From: Dendrobium chrysotoxum
Lineage: Eukaryota > Streptophyta > Magnoliopsida > Asparagales > Orchidaceae
Direction of reading: 5' to 3'
DNA length: 64,000 nt
NCBI GenBank assembly: GCA_019925795.1
Contig: CM034300.1
Span: 77,275,360 to 77,339,359, forward strand
A program made the translations under genes and the position numbers. Shown here one piece after another: positions 45,657 through 59,372 of the stretch (within the stretch, counting starts at the first letter, position 1; each line of letters opens with the position of its first letter). The notes beneath the pieces are model-generated. The model saw nothing but the letters and a program-made list of their open reading frames with translations, had not been told where the DNA came from and did not search any database.

Positions 45657-48600
45657 TTACACAGGAAAATTTAAATTTGTGCTGCCTTGTAGATCACATG
45701 AACGATCAAGACAATCCAGTTTTCCCCACCTTGCATTTACTCTTTGGCATGGGAAGATTTGTTTTCCTAAACTGCGAGCATTTATATAGAAATTCAGTCT
45801 AAATGGTGGAGATGAATCATAAGAATAAACTAACTTGAACCTTTACCTTCTGTTTACAATGTTATGCACATGGCATAGCCATTGGGAGAGCTCAGCTTGT
45901 GATCCTGCCTGTACAGGATTTGATCTGTAAAATAATCAGAGATAGCAAAATAGATCGTTCTTTCATATTTATATGGATTTTGGATTAATATTGTTAAAAA
46001 TGAAATGATTTTGTCATGCAGAATTGTAGAGCTTATCAAGTTGGTGTAAGAACTTGCCCAAAAAAGTTGAAACCAGCAATAATTAAAGCAAAAAGATGCA
46101 ATCACATAGCCAGGAAGGTAACCAACAATAAGCTATCGGGATTAGCAATATTGTGAGATTGAATAGTTTGAAATCGACAATTCCAAAATGATTATATCTA
46201 TAAACAAACTTCGTTTAACCAAAGCCATTCTATCGTGTTATTTTATTTAATAGAGCCAGGTTGCAAATCAGAGATCTCAAGGGGCACATTAGGTTTGCAG
46301 TCAGGGTTAAATTTGTTAGAATGTTGCTCATGCAAGCAATGCCAAGGGAGAGTGAAATTGTCAAATATATGTGCCATTGAATTGCAAGAAAGTCCTTCCA
46401 AAGCATTTTTGGAAAAGGATCTGAGATTGAAATTTTCTTTCCTGAGCTCTGATTCTTTCAACAAATTTTTGACTAGAAAGTCATAGAACCAAGGTGGCGC
46501 TTTGCAGGGCTTAAAAATATATCTCCACATATCATCTGATTAGGGCAATAAAATACATAAAGAATTTTATATAGGTTTTCCCAATTGGGCTATGTCTAAC
46601 CTTTATAGTTTCACTATGATTTTGATTATAGATTTTTTTAGCCTTAATATCTCTTCAATATCACTTTTAAAAAAAAAACTAAGGCAATTAAAACATATTG
46701 AATTTTCTTTTATAACAATAAAATTACCAATCATCAAACAAATTTACATAAGACATTTCTTTGTAGAGCGAAAAACTGGGTTCCATAACTTACAAATCCA
46801 TAAATTCTCTCGTAGAGATTTCATATTATCTCAAGTATTTTATCATAAAAATATTTTGACGATTTTATTAGTTGTTATTAACCCATAGAATCCACACAAG
46901 TCATTGTTATCATTGCTCACCTCTTAATCCATCTATCTAGGGCAGTTATGAATTTTCTATTTTCATTCATTACATTTGAGTGCTACACAAGATGTTACAC
47001 GTCGTGTTAATTATATTTTGCAAAATCCTTTTTCCATATCCATATCACCTTTGGTTAAGCTCTTTTTCTTCCTACTTACCATACTATTACACAAACTCAT
47101 TGAATCCACATTAATTAGCCTGCCATTTATCATTTTTACAGTAGAAGATTACGCACAATTGAATGCTTAAAAAACTCATGGAAATCTTGACGCAACTTGG
47201 AGTAAATGGAACTTACTTCAGCACTTCCTTAAAATGATCTGCACATTCTTTGCAAGGATAAATTCGAGACAATATGGCCATCTGCATAGGTGATGAACCA
47301 ATTGTTTTTCAAACTTCAGCAAAAAGAATTATGGCATGCCATCACTAAATAGTAATGCTAGAGAACCAAGCAAACAGAAGAAATATACTCTGGGAATAAA
47401 AAATAATATTTTATGCTAAAATCACTATGCTCAGTGCCTCAGTTTATTTAGATTCCCTCCAAGGAAAGGAGCGCAAGGACATTGCATACAAGAGAAGCCT
47501 CCCAAGGAAAGAAGTGCAAGGACATTTAAGAAATCATGATAAAGAAATAAAGATAAAATCTTATAACCCGGAAAGCTAAAAATCTTAGCTACTAAATGTT
47601 GTATATAAAAGAGCATGCCATAATTACATACACAAGTAGCAAATGTGAACATGACTGAAATATGCATCACAATCAAATGTTACGTCTTAAAAGTAAGATA
47701 ATAAAATAATGGTCTGTGTATGCTCGAAAGTATTGTTCAGGAGTAAAAACTTCAACATGATAAAGAAACTTTTTAACAACAAATTCATAAAAAAGACTCC
47801 AGGCTTTTAACCAATCTATGATTGAGACAAAGTGATACCAAAAAGTCTTTCTAAGATATCCACGCATTCTGTACCGGGCACCTTATGATGGTGGACATTT
47901 GCTGCATTAAAAGGTATTCCTATTTCCCTCACTTTTTATTCTTTTAAATACAATTGTTAAAGGACTTAGCCTGTTGTTAAGGAAAAAAAAAAGAGTTAAC
48001 TTGTTGCTATAAATTAAAGACACAAAGCAACTTAAAAAACTATTTTACAAATTATATGCTAGTATTGCAAAAACAATCCAGACATTTCAAGTTTTAACCA
48101 TAGCCACTATGTTCTTCTACATTTTTGAACTCCTATGCTGAAAACAGCATGGCAAATACTCGTAAGTTTAAAGTGCATGCAGTAATTTACATGTAACAGT
48201 AAAAACAAATTCGGCATCAACAGCCTGTTTACTTCCAATATCCAAGCCCATTATCAATGAAGATCATAAGCAATGATAAGGTTGAAAGTCAGTTATGCCA
48301 GAGTAAGTGTATCCAGGACACAACAAAGAATAAAATCAATAAGCCTTAAAAAATAGTAGGAGCATTTTCCACATTTCTCACAGATAAAACTGCATAAATC
48401 TGCAAGAACATAAACCATACCAGTTCTTTTACATCCCGCTTTTGTTGCCTAGTTGGAATGTCAGGAAACTGAGAAATTCAATGAAGAATTAATAAATTAG
48501 GTGCAGATTGGGATAGAAAAGTGAGCATTCTCTGTTTGCAAAATCTAATATTTCAAAACATGCGCAAGGTTTCTTAAAGAAAATAGTGCATTACAAAAGC

Positions 48601-50393
48601 AAATTAGAAAAAGAAACGATCATTATAGGCCAATAAATTCCCCTCATATTTTTGTATTCCCATCTTATTCGTTTCTTAAGAGGAAGTAATGAGAGATTGT
48701 TCCCTTTTATTTTCTTTTATTATTTTTTTTAGAATATTGTTATAGAGGCACCCTAAATTGATTTATTTAAATCAAGCATCCAGCAAACCCCCTGGTACTG
48801 AGAATATACAGGTTATGAGCCAAATTTTCATGAATAGCCATATGAGAATTAGTACTTTAGTGGTTGGGAATCATGGGATGATGGGACATTCCAACAAAGT
48901 TTCAGGATAGTGGCTGGAGTCATGGGAAATTCCAACTAAGTTTCAGGATATGCCAAAAGCTGATGCTTTGCCATCATGTGCATGGGTAATGCAAGGTAAA
49001 CTTGGATAAAAATTCATTGAATGAAAATAATGAAATATTTCTGGTGCCATTGATGAAAGACTGCAAGTATTGCTTAAGATATAGGGTAGAAAACAGATAA
49101 AAGGAGTACATGATTATGACAATAAAGAAATAAAACATAAACTGCCAGGTTTGAGGTGTAAAAAGTGCTCAAAACTCAAATCCTTCTTTGAGCGATGAAT
49201 GGCAAAAACACTAGAAAGAGAGTTTTCTATGCTGCATAGTATGTGTATGACTGGTTGCACATTTCTCTATCTGAAACTCAGTCCATAATATTTATCATAA
49301 AGTTTTACTAATCCTAGAAAGGTGAAGCAAATAAATACAGAGAAAATATCAGCAGTAACGTGCACGATATTTTCCTTGTGGGCAGGGGCTATGATAAATC
49401 ATGTGTAGAAACTACAGAACTTAGAATAAGTAAAACAAGCAAAGAAACCCAATAAGTGTCGGATTTGGCGAGATAAAGAACTGAAGTAGAGCCTAGACTT
49501 GACCAAAAAGTTAACACCTTTAAGAAAATAGAATAAATGTTTGACCAGCAAGAATTAGTTTTTTTGGCCAAATTAAAAGCTCAATTTCAGCCATATAGGA
49601 TACACACAGAAACTTTGATTTGGACGGGCCTAAATCTAATTTTACATACATTAATAAGCCATCCTCCATAATTTCTGAAGGTTTGGAATTCCATTTGGGG
49701 CAATGTTCCTCCATTCAAACTAGGGAAACGAAAAGGCCGAAGCACAACTTCACAAGCATACAAAATATTTTTGTCGAACACCTGTCACGGAAACTAACCA
49801 AAAACTGTCGCGCACAAAATTTCAGCCTATTATTCCTCGTTATCAAAGCATCACAAACTATAAGTATGCAAACCTCAATCCGCATTCCAAATTTCGAATA
49901 TCAAGACCTTAAAATCATAAATAGGACCACAAGAACGAACACAATTAAAAAAGAAAATAAAAAGTCCAATGGGTGAGGCAAAAGATCAAACACCTGGGCT
50001 GCAACCGTGTGCAGAAGCGTCCAAGTAGCCCTCCCAAGTTCCTCTTTGGTCAATGGAGCTGCAGTAATCTTCTTTTCGAGAGCATTCTGCGAAACAGAAA
50101 AAAAAATCAAAACTTTTCTTACAATAATAAATGCTGGAACAATGAGGATCGACATTGGGGTGGGGGAGGTGGGCGACCACATCGGGAGTAAGCAGAGCAG
50201 CGTCATTAACAGCTCTTGGATTTGAGGCAGTGAAGAAGGAAAATAACGAAGCTTTAGAGTTCCCGGCGACGGAGGAGTGTTTATCGAGATGGTCTTCGCA
50301 ACGGGCGGGTAAGAAGCGAGATAGGTGGGTTTGGAAGCATCTGCCGAAGGAGTCACAGGATTTGCGTATGGCTTCGAAGGGATTCTCCGACAT
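45657..50393 (-). CDS. ERV1: FAD-linked sulfhydryl oxidase ERV1, last exon frameshifted
   Basis: Erv1 oxidises cysteines during protein import into the mitochondrial intermembrane space, working with Mia40. Minus-strand exons: 50393-50123, 50058-49994, 48468-48421, 47281-47217, 45924-45847 and 45772 onward. Phases fit throughout. The N-terminus MSENPFEAIRKSCDSFGRCF and LTKEELGRATWTLLHTVAAQ match plant Erv1. The catalytic CxxC is YPCKEC (C138/C141), the FAD segment HVHNIVNRSLGK, and C167-x16-C184 the structural disulfide. In exon 6 a run of five A (45721-45725 region) puts reading out of frame after RWGK, with a stop at 45708-45706 (197 residues). The other frame still encodes the CX4C motif and a stop at 45657. 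Plant Erv1 uses this C-terminal CX4C as its shuttle disulfide. It may be a real lesion or a base-call error. The acceptor at 50059 was chosen because the stronger-looking one would leave a 36-bp intron and a stop. Confidence 0.9.
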
Positions 50394-51244
50394 CACTGCG
50401 AACCTCGGGTTGCGAAAGGTGGGCCTTGGCTCGGCTCGAAAGAGAGTAAAAATGTAAAATTGCTTTGCGGATTGAAAGAGACGAAGTGTTCCACCCCCGG
50501 GTTGAAGTAGAAGCTGCGGTGTCAATTCGGTCAACGGCCCGGTTCGTGTTCAATCTGGGTTAATCTGGATCCGATCCGTGCGGATTACGGGTTGACTTGA
50601 CCTGACCCACAAACTCGGAATAGGGTTTAGGTTGCGTCCAGGTCCAGCCGCTGGGATTGCGGTTCGGTCGCATCCAACGCGAGTCAGTGAGTGGCGAGTG
50701 CAAGAGTCAACGAGTGCGGGGTAGCCTGAGTGCGTCTAGCCCAAGCAGTCAAGGTCGAGTCGAGTGCGAGTGTTCTCAGGCCCATCCGACGGTCTAAGCT
50801 AGCCGTCAAGCGTGAGTGTCATCCGAGCTGCCGAGGCCAAGTGAGGGGCATGCGCGACACTCGATGGTAGCGGCAGCACTGGGCGTGTGAGGCAGGAGAC
50901 GACAGCAGCGTGGGCGTTACTTGTTGGTCTGGTTGGAGAATGGAAGGGTTGAGGTAAGCAGGTCAATTCGGGTCAAACCCGGGTTACCGGGTTGACCTGA
51001 ACCCAACCAGAACTATAAACTGGTCCAAAAATAGGACCCGAACTTGACCCATTTCTTTGTCGGATCAATTCGAACCCAGATTTGCACGGGAGGAAGACAA
51101 AAGATGGAAGGAGAATGTTATTAAACATCCCCTAATAAAATTCCATATTTAAGAATGTTATTAATTAAATCATTAAAATTTTAAGGAGAATTAAAAAATA
51201 AGAGTTGATATTTTGTTAATATTTTTAAGATTTATATAATATTA
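50394..51244. other. ERV1 5' flank and GC-rich unclassified DNA
   Basis: AACCTAAACCCTA on the minus strand (about 50621-50634), about 230 bp upstream of the ERV1 start, resembles a telo-box. Further on are many CGAGTG and GGTTGACCTG/AACCCGGGTTACC motifs (50540-51070), the kind of self-complementary text seen at transposon ends, but no bounded element could be defined. Confidence 0.4.
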
Positions 51245-51460
51245 TAATGGATACATCACAAAAATTTGTCTTGATCGGGCACGAATCTCGAGACATATTT
51301 GAATTGAAATTAAATGCTTGACAAACACTTTATGATTAAGGGAATCAATTTTAGCCGTTCAATGGAGCACTCTGAATTTGCCCCGGATCTTCTCCATATT
51401 TACAGAACATATCACTCTAAAAATCTTTAAATAGAATCTCACTTTGCACATCAATGGGGC
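51245..51460 (+). mobile_element. Internally deleted LTR fragment, main family
   Basis: Starts TGGATACATCACAAAAATTT and TTGATCGGGCACGAATCTCGAG as in intact LTRs. It then jumps directly to AAATGCTTGACAAACACTTT, TGCCCCGGATCTTC and a TATA-like CTTTAAATAGAATCTCA. About 270 bp between these blocks and everything 3' of the TATA box are missing. Confidence 0.7.
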
Positions 51461-53415
51461 TTAGATTTTTGGAGGCTTAGACCCTAGGCTAGAGACTCAA
51501 CATAACTTTGAGGCTTGAAGCATCTCATATACCATTTGATTATGTTCTTTTTTAATTAATATGTATACATATACTAAATATATATACATTACAATTAACT
51601 AATAGAATTTTCAATTTTAATATTTTCTAAATTATATTCAAAATATAAATCTTAGATTAAACTTTTTCAATAATATCTAAAAATTCATAATTCAATAATC
51701 TTAAATAAATAATTTAATAATTACGATTTTTAATAATATTATTAGTTTCTAAATTAATTCTTTTAATTTACAATTTAATTTTATAAATACTAAAATCTTT
51801 CTCTCTCGATGTTATCTCGTCTCCCTCTCCTTTTCTAATTTATAGAGACGAGCCCTCCAGATTTTTTTTACTCATCCATCGTCTTCAATCTACGAAGCTG
51901 GCCACGTCCAAAAAATCAAACGACATCAACGTTCTTTCTTCTTTCCCTCAGTCAGCCTCCTCTCATTCAGAGTTTCTTCTAATCGTGCGGTTCAATTGGA
52001 GTGAGTGAATCGAAGCTATAACACACGAAGAGTCGTTGCTTTTCGCATTCGAACGTATTTTCTCGCTCACTTAACACCACTCGGTCCTGTCAGCTGCTCC
52101 CGCACTTGCGCTCGGCCTGCTCGTTTTGCCCGCTGGACTTTGCTGCTTTGCACTTGCTTTAGTTAGGGCTGATTCAATTAAACTGGTCCAACCGGTTATT
52201 ACAAAATAAAAAATGCTCCATATCCTTCATGAAAGCCTCTCTCCTAGGTGGTTCTAAAAGAACCTTAATCATATATATCATTACTTGCATTCTAATAAAA
52301 AGGTAAATCCTTCATTCATGGATGGGATTATGTGTCTCTCCTCAAATGTTAGCTTGGTTTGCGCCCATTTGAGCTAAGAAATGGTCGACTCATCTGAGCA
52401 CTCATAGTTGAATGAGCTAGCTCTTGGCTCATTTTATTTGAAATGATCTCAACTAACTAAATAGATAATTAAATCTATTGCCAGACTAACCTAGCCAATT
52501 CAACCACCTAATGGACTCTACAACATGCCTACAAACCTAAATGGCAGACTTTGTTGACCGCATCAAATTTTGATTTTTTTATGTGCTTGTTGAATATAAA
52601 AATGCATTTGAAATGAAAGGTGCATTAATAATTGACAATCATTCCCCATAGAATGCTTATAATGAGAGATCTTGAAAATATATTTATAATTTTATCACAT
52701 GATAAAATATATTTGATATATTATTAAAAAATATTATTTTTATTAATTTTTATGAGGTTGGTGCTCGTCGTTAGGGTAGCAGTACTGTATACCAATATAG
52801 ATAGCCCGCAGCTAGTGGTGGCAACCAACGATAGAAGCTGGACGAGCGGGAACAGGATTGGCGTGAGTTAGGGCAACGTTGAACAATGATCGTGAGGAAA
52901 TAAAATAAATCTCACTGCTAGCGGTTTAAACCGTTATTTTTAGCGGCGATTTTCCATTAAATATGAGTATAACTTTTTTTTAATGGATAATTAGCACTAT
53001 AATATTTAATCATATTATCTAAAATAAATAAATATGAGTATAACTCAATGTTATAAACGTGATTTTCCATTTTATCTCTTAGTTCTCGGAATTGGCATTT
53101 TTCAAGGAGCTAAGGGATTAGATACGATGCATTTGTTGAACATTTGTCTCTCCCTCAATCATAATTGAAGATCCTTAATTACTATGGACTTGGTCTCTCT
53201 TAGAGAATACTCCAAATCTAAAAAATATTTTAATAATATATGCATAAAATATTATCTTGCTAATGTTTTTTTTTTTTCTCAATGATTGTCATAATTTTTT
53301 ATTTTAAAAGCTTCATCTTTTATTATCATTTTTATTAGTTTTTATCTTCATATAATTATATTTTATTTTTATTTATTTTTGAACAGCACTTAGGTAAGGC
53401 TAACATTGAGTTAAA
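51461..53415. other. AT-rich intergenic DNA, nothing recognised
   Basis: A GC-richer island at about 51950-52150 was read in all frames without finding a recognisable protein. The rest is AT-rich. Confidence 0.35.
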
Positions 53416-55971
53416 TCTATACTACTATTATAAAAGCCGCTTGAATTTCCTTCCACATCAAATCTTGATCATCCATTTTATTTCTTCTAAAATTATCTTG
53501 TCCCTTCATTATAATATAACTAATTAATAAATCTAAAAAATATATAATAATTATGCAAATTAATGCTCATTACCGTAAATTAATACCGCTTAAATTTTGT
53601 ATTTAAACAAATAAATGAATAGACTCTTTAAAATTTCTAATGCCTCTAAGTCTTCCTTTATATCTATACTAATATTTATACAATTTAATGACTCTTATAT
53701 ACACCTCATACTAAACTCTTTAGTTTCGGTCCATTTCATTTAACATATTTATGTTTAGTAAATCTTCTCTCCGTCGAAATTAATTTATCATACTAATATT
53801 TCACCTCTTCGAATCCCATTTACAGCCATAAACTAAACTCTTCGTCTTCGCCTGCTTCTTATTCCCATTCGCAACCTCAATTAACCACACGAAGGGGAAT
53901 CGCTTGATTAACGACACGAAGGGGAAAAGACTATAAGTTGAAGCCCATTGGGGATGTCGGGCCAGTGATTGAGGCGGGAGGGGTTTTTGCTTATGCGAGG
54001 AAAATATGCATAATTTCTTCTACGGCTGCTTAAATAGAGGTACAAATATATTTTTTTTATAATAATATGCGTCCTCTAACCTCTATAGACTCTAGAACTT
54101 GCATTTCAGTTAATGGAATGATTGTTGGTGTTGCTTTGGAGGTCTTAAAATGAGATGGGTGGTTTGAAGTTTGATTAGAACTAAATAAATCAGGCTTTTA
54201 GGTTTATATTTGACTGTTGGTAGTTTGATAATTTAACAGGCCCTTTATTTATTTTTCTGTTTGATGCCAATGAGAATGGGTTGGAATTTTGTCTGTGTTA
54301 ATCTTTATTAAGCTATATGATACCTAAGAAACATCACCTGTAACTGGGCCCGAGCAACAACTTGACTGCAAGTATTTGGAATATTATTTTATGATCATGA
54401 ACTAAATATTTATAACGGTTGGAATAGTTCACAGTACCTTTTATTGCCTAGAGCTTTACTTGACAAAAGCATATTTATGCTACAAGGTTAAAAACGAAGA
54501 AAAAATAATTTTATGCTACAAGGAGGAAATTAAAGAAGAAAAAATTCTAGGAACTATGTATAGAAGTACCTGTAATTTGGTCTTTTTTTTATGAAAAGAA
54601 TAATAGTTCTAGAGCTTTGTAATCCATGAAACATCATGTTATTTATATATCTAACACCTAAAATTTTAATATTACTTGCCTACTACCCATAGAACAAATA
54701 TGGGTGCATAGAATGATATATTAAAGTTTATAGGTTGGTATGGGTGGTAAGAATGAAATATAGGAGTGATATATTTGATAGTAAAATTTTATATGAGTGG
54801 TAGGAATGTAATATTAAAGTATTGGGTGTTAGATATGTAAATAGCATGCAATAAAGTGGTATATATATATATATATATGTAAATCCCCCAATAATTTATC
54901 ATATTTTGTAAACTCAAAATCGAATCCTGGCAGACTATCAACATTAATTGAAAGTATGACATACATGTGTGTGCTCTTTGAAACTTTGGTAATACTATTG
55001 AAATTTGTTATGAGCAGGAAAAACATATACCTTATGTTAGCAAGAATATGGTACTGAAGAAGCTTTCCCTTTTCCCATATCGATTACTTTTAGGATAATT
55101 GATTGTTGATCTTGTGAAGATTATAAGTTTATCTTTTTTGCTTTTACCTTTGCATTTTAAGCCATTATTCACTTCTAATATGAAATTTTGTTATGATATC
55201 ACACTTATTGTATAAACAAATAAGAGCAAAGGGAATGAAAGGAGAAAGGCTACGAAGATGACTGCAACAGGTATGTCAATAACACTACTTGGTACAATTC
55301 TACCTATAGGAGAGTTTTGAAAGAGTTCCTAAAGGAGTTTCTTCGCCTTGTTCGTTCTTCTTCGGCTTCGCATGAAGTAGAGTTTTGAAATAGACGCTAA
55401 AGAAGTTTCTTCTCCTATTTTCGCTGTACATATGCGTGTCAAGGAAGGATCTATGCCTACTATTTTTGTTAAACTTTTTAGGTAAAAGGAAAACAATCGT
55501 GTTATTTTCATTTCTCTTGAGAATTAGAAATAAGAAAAAGGACAATTCCTTAATTACCTATTTCAGCATTAACTATACAAATTAATTGTTCTTTGGCTTC
55601 TAGAAAAGTGAGATAGGCGTTGGACTTCCAAGAAATGATAAGAGCAATTTTATTAGGAACAATTCCGAACTTTCTCTTTATGAAGGTCATGGATAGAGAT
55701 TTCATTCAAGAAATGTTCAAAATTATGATTGATCATCTCTTATATATCATAATGATTTAGTACTTTTTAAATTTTTTATTTAATAAGCAGTATGCTGAGT
55801 CTTGTAATGCACTCATTGAATTTTTCCTAATTTTTGGTATATTTTCTTCCATTGAACCAAGAACTTTTGTTAAGTAAAAATATATATTTTTTAAACATGT
55901 TAATGTTATATTTAAATTTCAATAAGAACACCATTGCTTGTTTGTTATAAGCTTTCTTCATTTCTAAAATG

Positions 55972-55973
<2 letters not shown>

Positions 55974-56035
<62 letters not shown>
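55974..56035. repeat. (TA)n microsatellite
   Basis: About 31 TA units directly before a Helitron-like 5' end (ACACTATAATAAAAGGGGCT). Confidence 0.95.
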
Positions 56036-56039
<4 letters not shown>

Positions 56040-58454
56040 TATAATAAAAGGGGCTTGAGTTTTCACCCAAATTGAATCTAAGCTTTTCATTTCAATTACT
56101 CAAATTAAATCCTAATATTTCATTTCAATTATTTTAATCATAATTGATTAATAATTATAATTTTATTCATATCAAATATACTATATTAATTATCATAATG
56201 ATGTATTAATTATCTATCTATATGACAAAATAAATCCTACCCCTTCATTTAACCAAAACTATTCATCTTCCCTTAAGCAATTTTGAACATTCTTAATCAT
56301 ATAAATGTCAAAATTCTAATCATCCATCCCTCAACCTATTAGTATTCAATTGCAACTCTTCGTATTCTGACTTTATACATTACCACAAACTGTGGTACTC
56401 TTTCTCCTACAGCTTGCTCATGCGTGCGAAATCGCTTGTGAAAGTCCCTTCACCCTCAATGTTGGTATCTCTCTCCGTCTCCATGGAAGAACTGCTCGCA
56501 ACTTATCATTTTTGAAGTCCCTTCATCTTTGCACATGGTCTGCGCGGAGACATCAAAGGTCGGTTTAGGAGCTAGAAGCACTAGGCCTGGGCATCAGAGA
56601 TCCGGTTCTGCGCTGGTTATCAACGTTGGCGCTAGAGGAGAAGGCAACTCGGTGAGCTTTGTGATAGTCGGTTGAAATTCAAGAAAAAAGACCATATTTT
56701 TTAGTTATGCTGTTCTTCTGAAGATTGGAAGTTAATTGACTGATTAATTTGATGCTTGATATATAATGATATTTGGATGATAGAGAAATAGGCTTATCTA
56801 GAATTGATGTGGATGAGCAGCTTCTGAGGGTGAGCTAAATGAGATTGCATTATTGTTCATTAAGTTGTGACAACATGTATCAAGATGTTTTTTTATTTTT
56901 TTGTGATTTATGCTAATATGATCTATCAATGCCTATAAAAAATTGTGTATACAACATCAAGTGTGTCAGGTAATTTCTATTTTAAAATCTTATGCAATGT
57001 CTTAAAAGTCTTTTGAAACTCCCTTGATTGATATATGTTGGGACACTCTTTTTACTCCAATTCTGTATAATTAAGAATCACCATTACATTTTTTCTCATT
57101 TTCAGTGATCTTATTAAAAGCTAAAATATTTGTATGCTCTTTGAATTCTTTTTCTTCATTTAGTTCAGATTTCTTTGACCATTTAATGTTAAAATAATGA
57201 TATTTGCTCAGTTATCTCATATGAATTAAGTCGGAAACAAATGTCTATAAATGTGATTTCTATTGGTTGTTGAAGTATAATTTTTTTTTCTATATTCTAG
57301 GTTTGGTCAGTTTGAGAGTGCTGGAAAACACCTGTTTTTGCCTGGGCTATAGCCAGATGTCTTGAGCTACAGAAAATTAAAGGCAGTGGATATGCACGTG
57401 AGAAGATGCGCATATGCTTGGAAAATTGGATATCGGAAGATTGTATTCAGAGGAAGTAATGCTGCTATAGTAGCTGGTGCTGACTCTTCTGCTTTGGTAA
57501 GATTAAAAGCTATCATAATAGATTCTTTATAATATATTGTAGTGTTAATATCTAGCTTATTACAGCAAAAGTAGAAGCAAGCCTTTAGCTTCACGATCTT
57601 GAAGAGTCTGATTCAACTATTTCACAAGCATTAAAGCTTGAAATTTCTTCACCTCCCTCGCACATTAAAATGTGGCTTGTGATTTTGCCCTTAAGCCATT
57701 CTCAGCGTTACTTTTTTTAATTAAAATTAATCTTCCCTCTTAGATTTTACACCACTTCGATTTTCGCTCACCTTTCTTATTCGACTTTTCGTGCTTCACT
57801 TAGTCTGTTTATATACCATTTTGCTACTCCACCTTTCTTGTTTGGCTTCCTGTGTTTCGCGTAAAGAAGAGTTTCGAAAGAATCATTGATTCGCCTGGAG
57901 CTCGTGCATAAATGTAGATCTCTTCCAAAAAAATCTCTAAATTAGATTGAGGTTTTTCCATGAGGATTTCCAATTTCTCTTTGAAATATCTTGTGTGGGA
58001 GTTGGATTCTCTCTTGATTATAGTGCTTAAATAAGTTTTCATTTTCCTGCTTAGATTAGGCGAAGTGATTGATATTTATTGGTACTAATTTATTTTTCTA
58101 TAATTTTTGTTTGAATGCTACTTCTTGCTCAGATATGGATTCTAATGCTCAAAGCTTCTCTTTCATACCTTCAAACAACTTGGCCTTCGTAGATAGCCCA
58201 ACATGCCTTGCTCCGGCTAATTCTCCCGTGTGTTTTCCGCCATGGCCATAGCCCTTTTTTTTGTGAGAACCCTTTCTTTTCTCCTTATTTTTTTGGTTCA
58301 TGTATGTGAGTTATTATAATTATATCGAAACTCTCTATTAAATTTAGCAGTTATCATTATTTTTAAATAGTTTGGTTGCAAATTATACATTTTCTTAACA
58401 TTTTGAAAAAAAAAAGTTCATTCTTTTTATTTTCAGTCACATTTTCATGAAAAA

Positions 58455-58672
58455 ATCTTGTGGATCTGACATGTAACGTCAATGTACCGATCAATCAGTA
58501 CTCTTACAACTATGGGATATAGAGATCTACATGCTCAAAACACTAGGGAGATGGTCTTTAATATCTTATACATGCTCTTCAACCTTGGGTTGTCTACATA
58601 TCTAATTGAAAATATGATTAATTTAGTTGTTCATGGCACTAGCAGAACTAGAAAGTTTGTGAGTTATCAAAG
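58455..58672 (+). pseudogene. Shaker-type K+ channel exon remnant (AKT/KAT family)
   Basis: The frame reads LWI-stop-HVTSMYRSISTLTTMGYR, then DLHAQNTREMVFNILYMLFN, LGLSTYLIENMINLVVHGTS and RTRKF. This is the pore and S6 region of plant Shaker channels, whose selectivity filter is TTVGYGD. Here it is TTMGYRD, a change that should abolish K+ selectivity. A TGA replaces the conserved arginine codon before YVTSMYW, and the tryptophan is R. The exon ends at RTRKF followed by GTGAGT, a good donor at a known junction of the family, so the copy came from genomic DNA and not from spliced RNA. No other channel exon was found nearby. It is non-functional. Confidence 0.85.
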
Positions 58673-58939
58673 CATAATTCCATTATTGACTAAGTTTATT
58701 AAAATTTACTTTATTTAATTTTCAATGGATGTCATATACTCTAAAGGAACATATTACTTGCTATTATTTGCAAATTTTAAATTCTAATTATATCCAAATA
58801 ATCGATAAAATTTAATAAACATGTTTTCTAAAAATATAGAGATATGATCAATTAAAAATAGATTTTTTTTTCAATACAATGGTAAGTTTATTACATCAAT
58901 CCCTCCTTGGTTTGAGCCTTCTACATTAGATACTTTATA

Positions 58940-59372
58940 CAACAACAACAACAACATCAAGCCTTTATCCCACTACGTGGGGTCGGCTACATGAATCCTT
59001 TTTCTCCATTGTGTCCTATTAAAAGTCAAATTCTCGTTTAAATCTAATAAAGAAAGATCATTTCTAATATTTTCTAACCAAGTCTTTTTAGGTCTACCTC
59101 TACCTTTCTTAACATAAGTCAAATCTAAGACCTCTACTTTCCTAACCGGGTCATCGGGAGGCCGCCGTTTTACGTGACCAAACCATCTAAGGCGACTCTC
59201 TCTAATCTTGTCTTCCACTGGAGCTACTCCAACCTTTTCACGAATATGCTCATTTCGTATCCTATCTCTAAGGGTAAAGCCACTCATCCACCTGAGCATC
59301 CTCATCTCTGCAACACTTAACTTAGAATTATGCAACATTAGAGAGCAACAACTTGAGCATGCAAAGAAAATT
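58940..59372 (-). mobile_element. RTE-type LINE, 5'-truncated, with 14-bp target duplication
   Basis: The minus-strand frame 59338-58973 encodes the end of a non-LTR reverse transcriptase: MLRWMSGFTLRDRIRNEHIR, EKVGVAPVEDKIRESRLRWF, GHVKRRPPDDPVRK and KKGRGRPKKTW. This is a common plant LINE tail. It ends in ADPTWGWG-like text and a (TTG)n tail (plus CAACAACAAC at 58940), as RTE elements do. TTAGATACTTTATA flanks it (58926-58939 and 59373-59386). Bases 59343-59372 are not LINE but filler identical to DNA at 59820. Confidence 0.88.

Noticed and set aside
46243..46530. 95-codon minus-strand frame inside ERV1 intron 4
   Set aside because: Not part of Erv1, since exons 4 and 5 join in phase without it, and no other family was recognised.
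50058..50086. Acceptor at 50087 with a strong pyrimidine tract for ERV1 exon 2
   Set aside because: With the GTAAGA donor it would leave a 36-bp intron and create an immediate TAA; the acceptor at 50059 keeps the frame.
57301..57500. Possible captured exon after TATATTCTAG
   Set aside because: It has an acceptor-like start and GTAAGA-like donor, but no frame gives a protein I can recognise and stops interrupt; too weak to list as a gene fragment.
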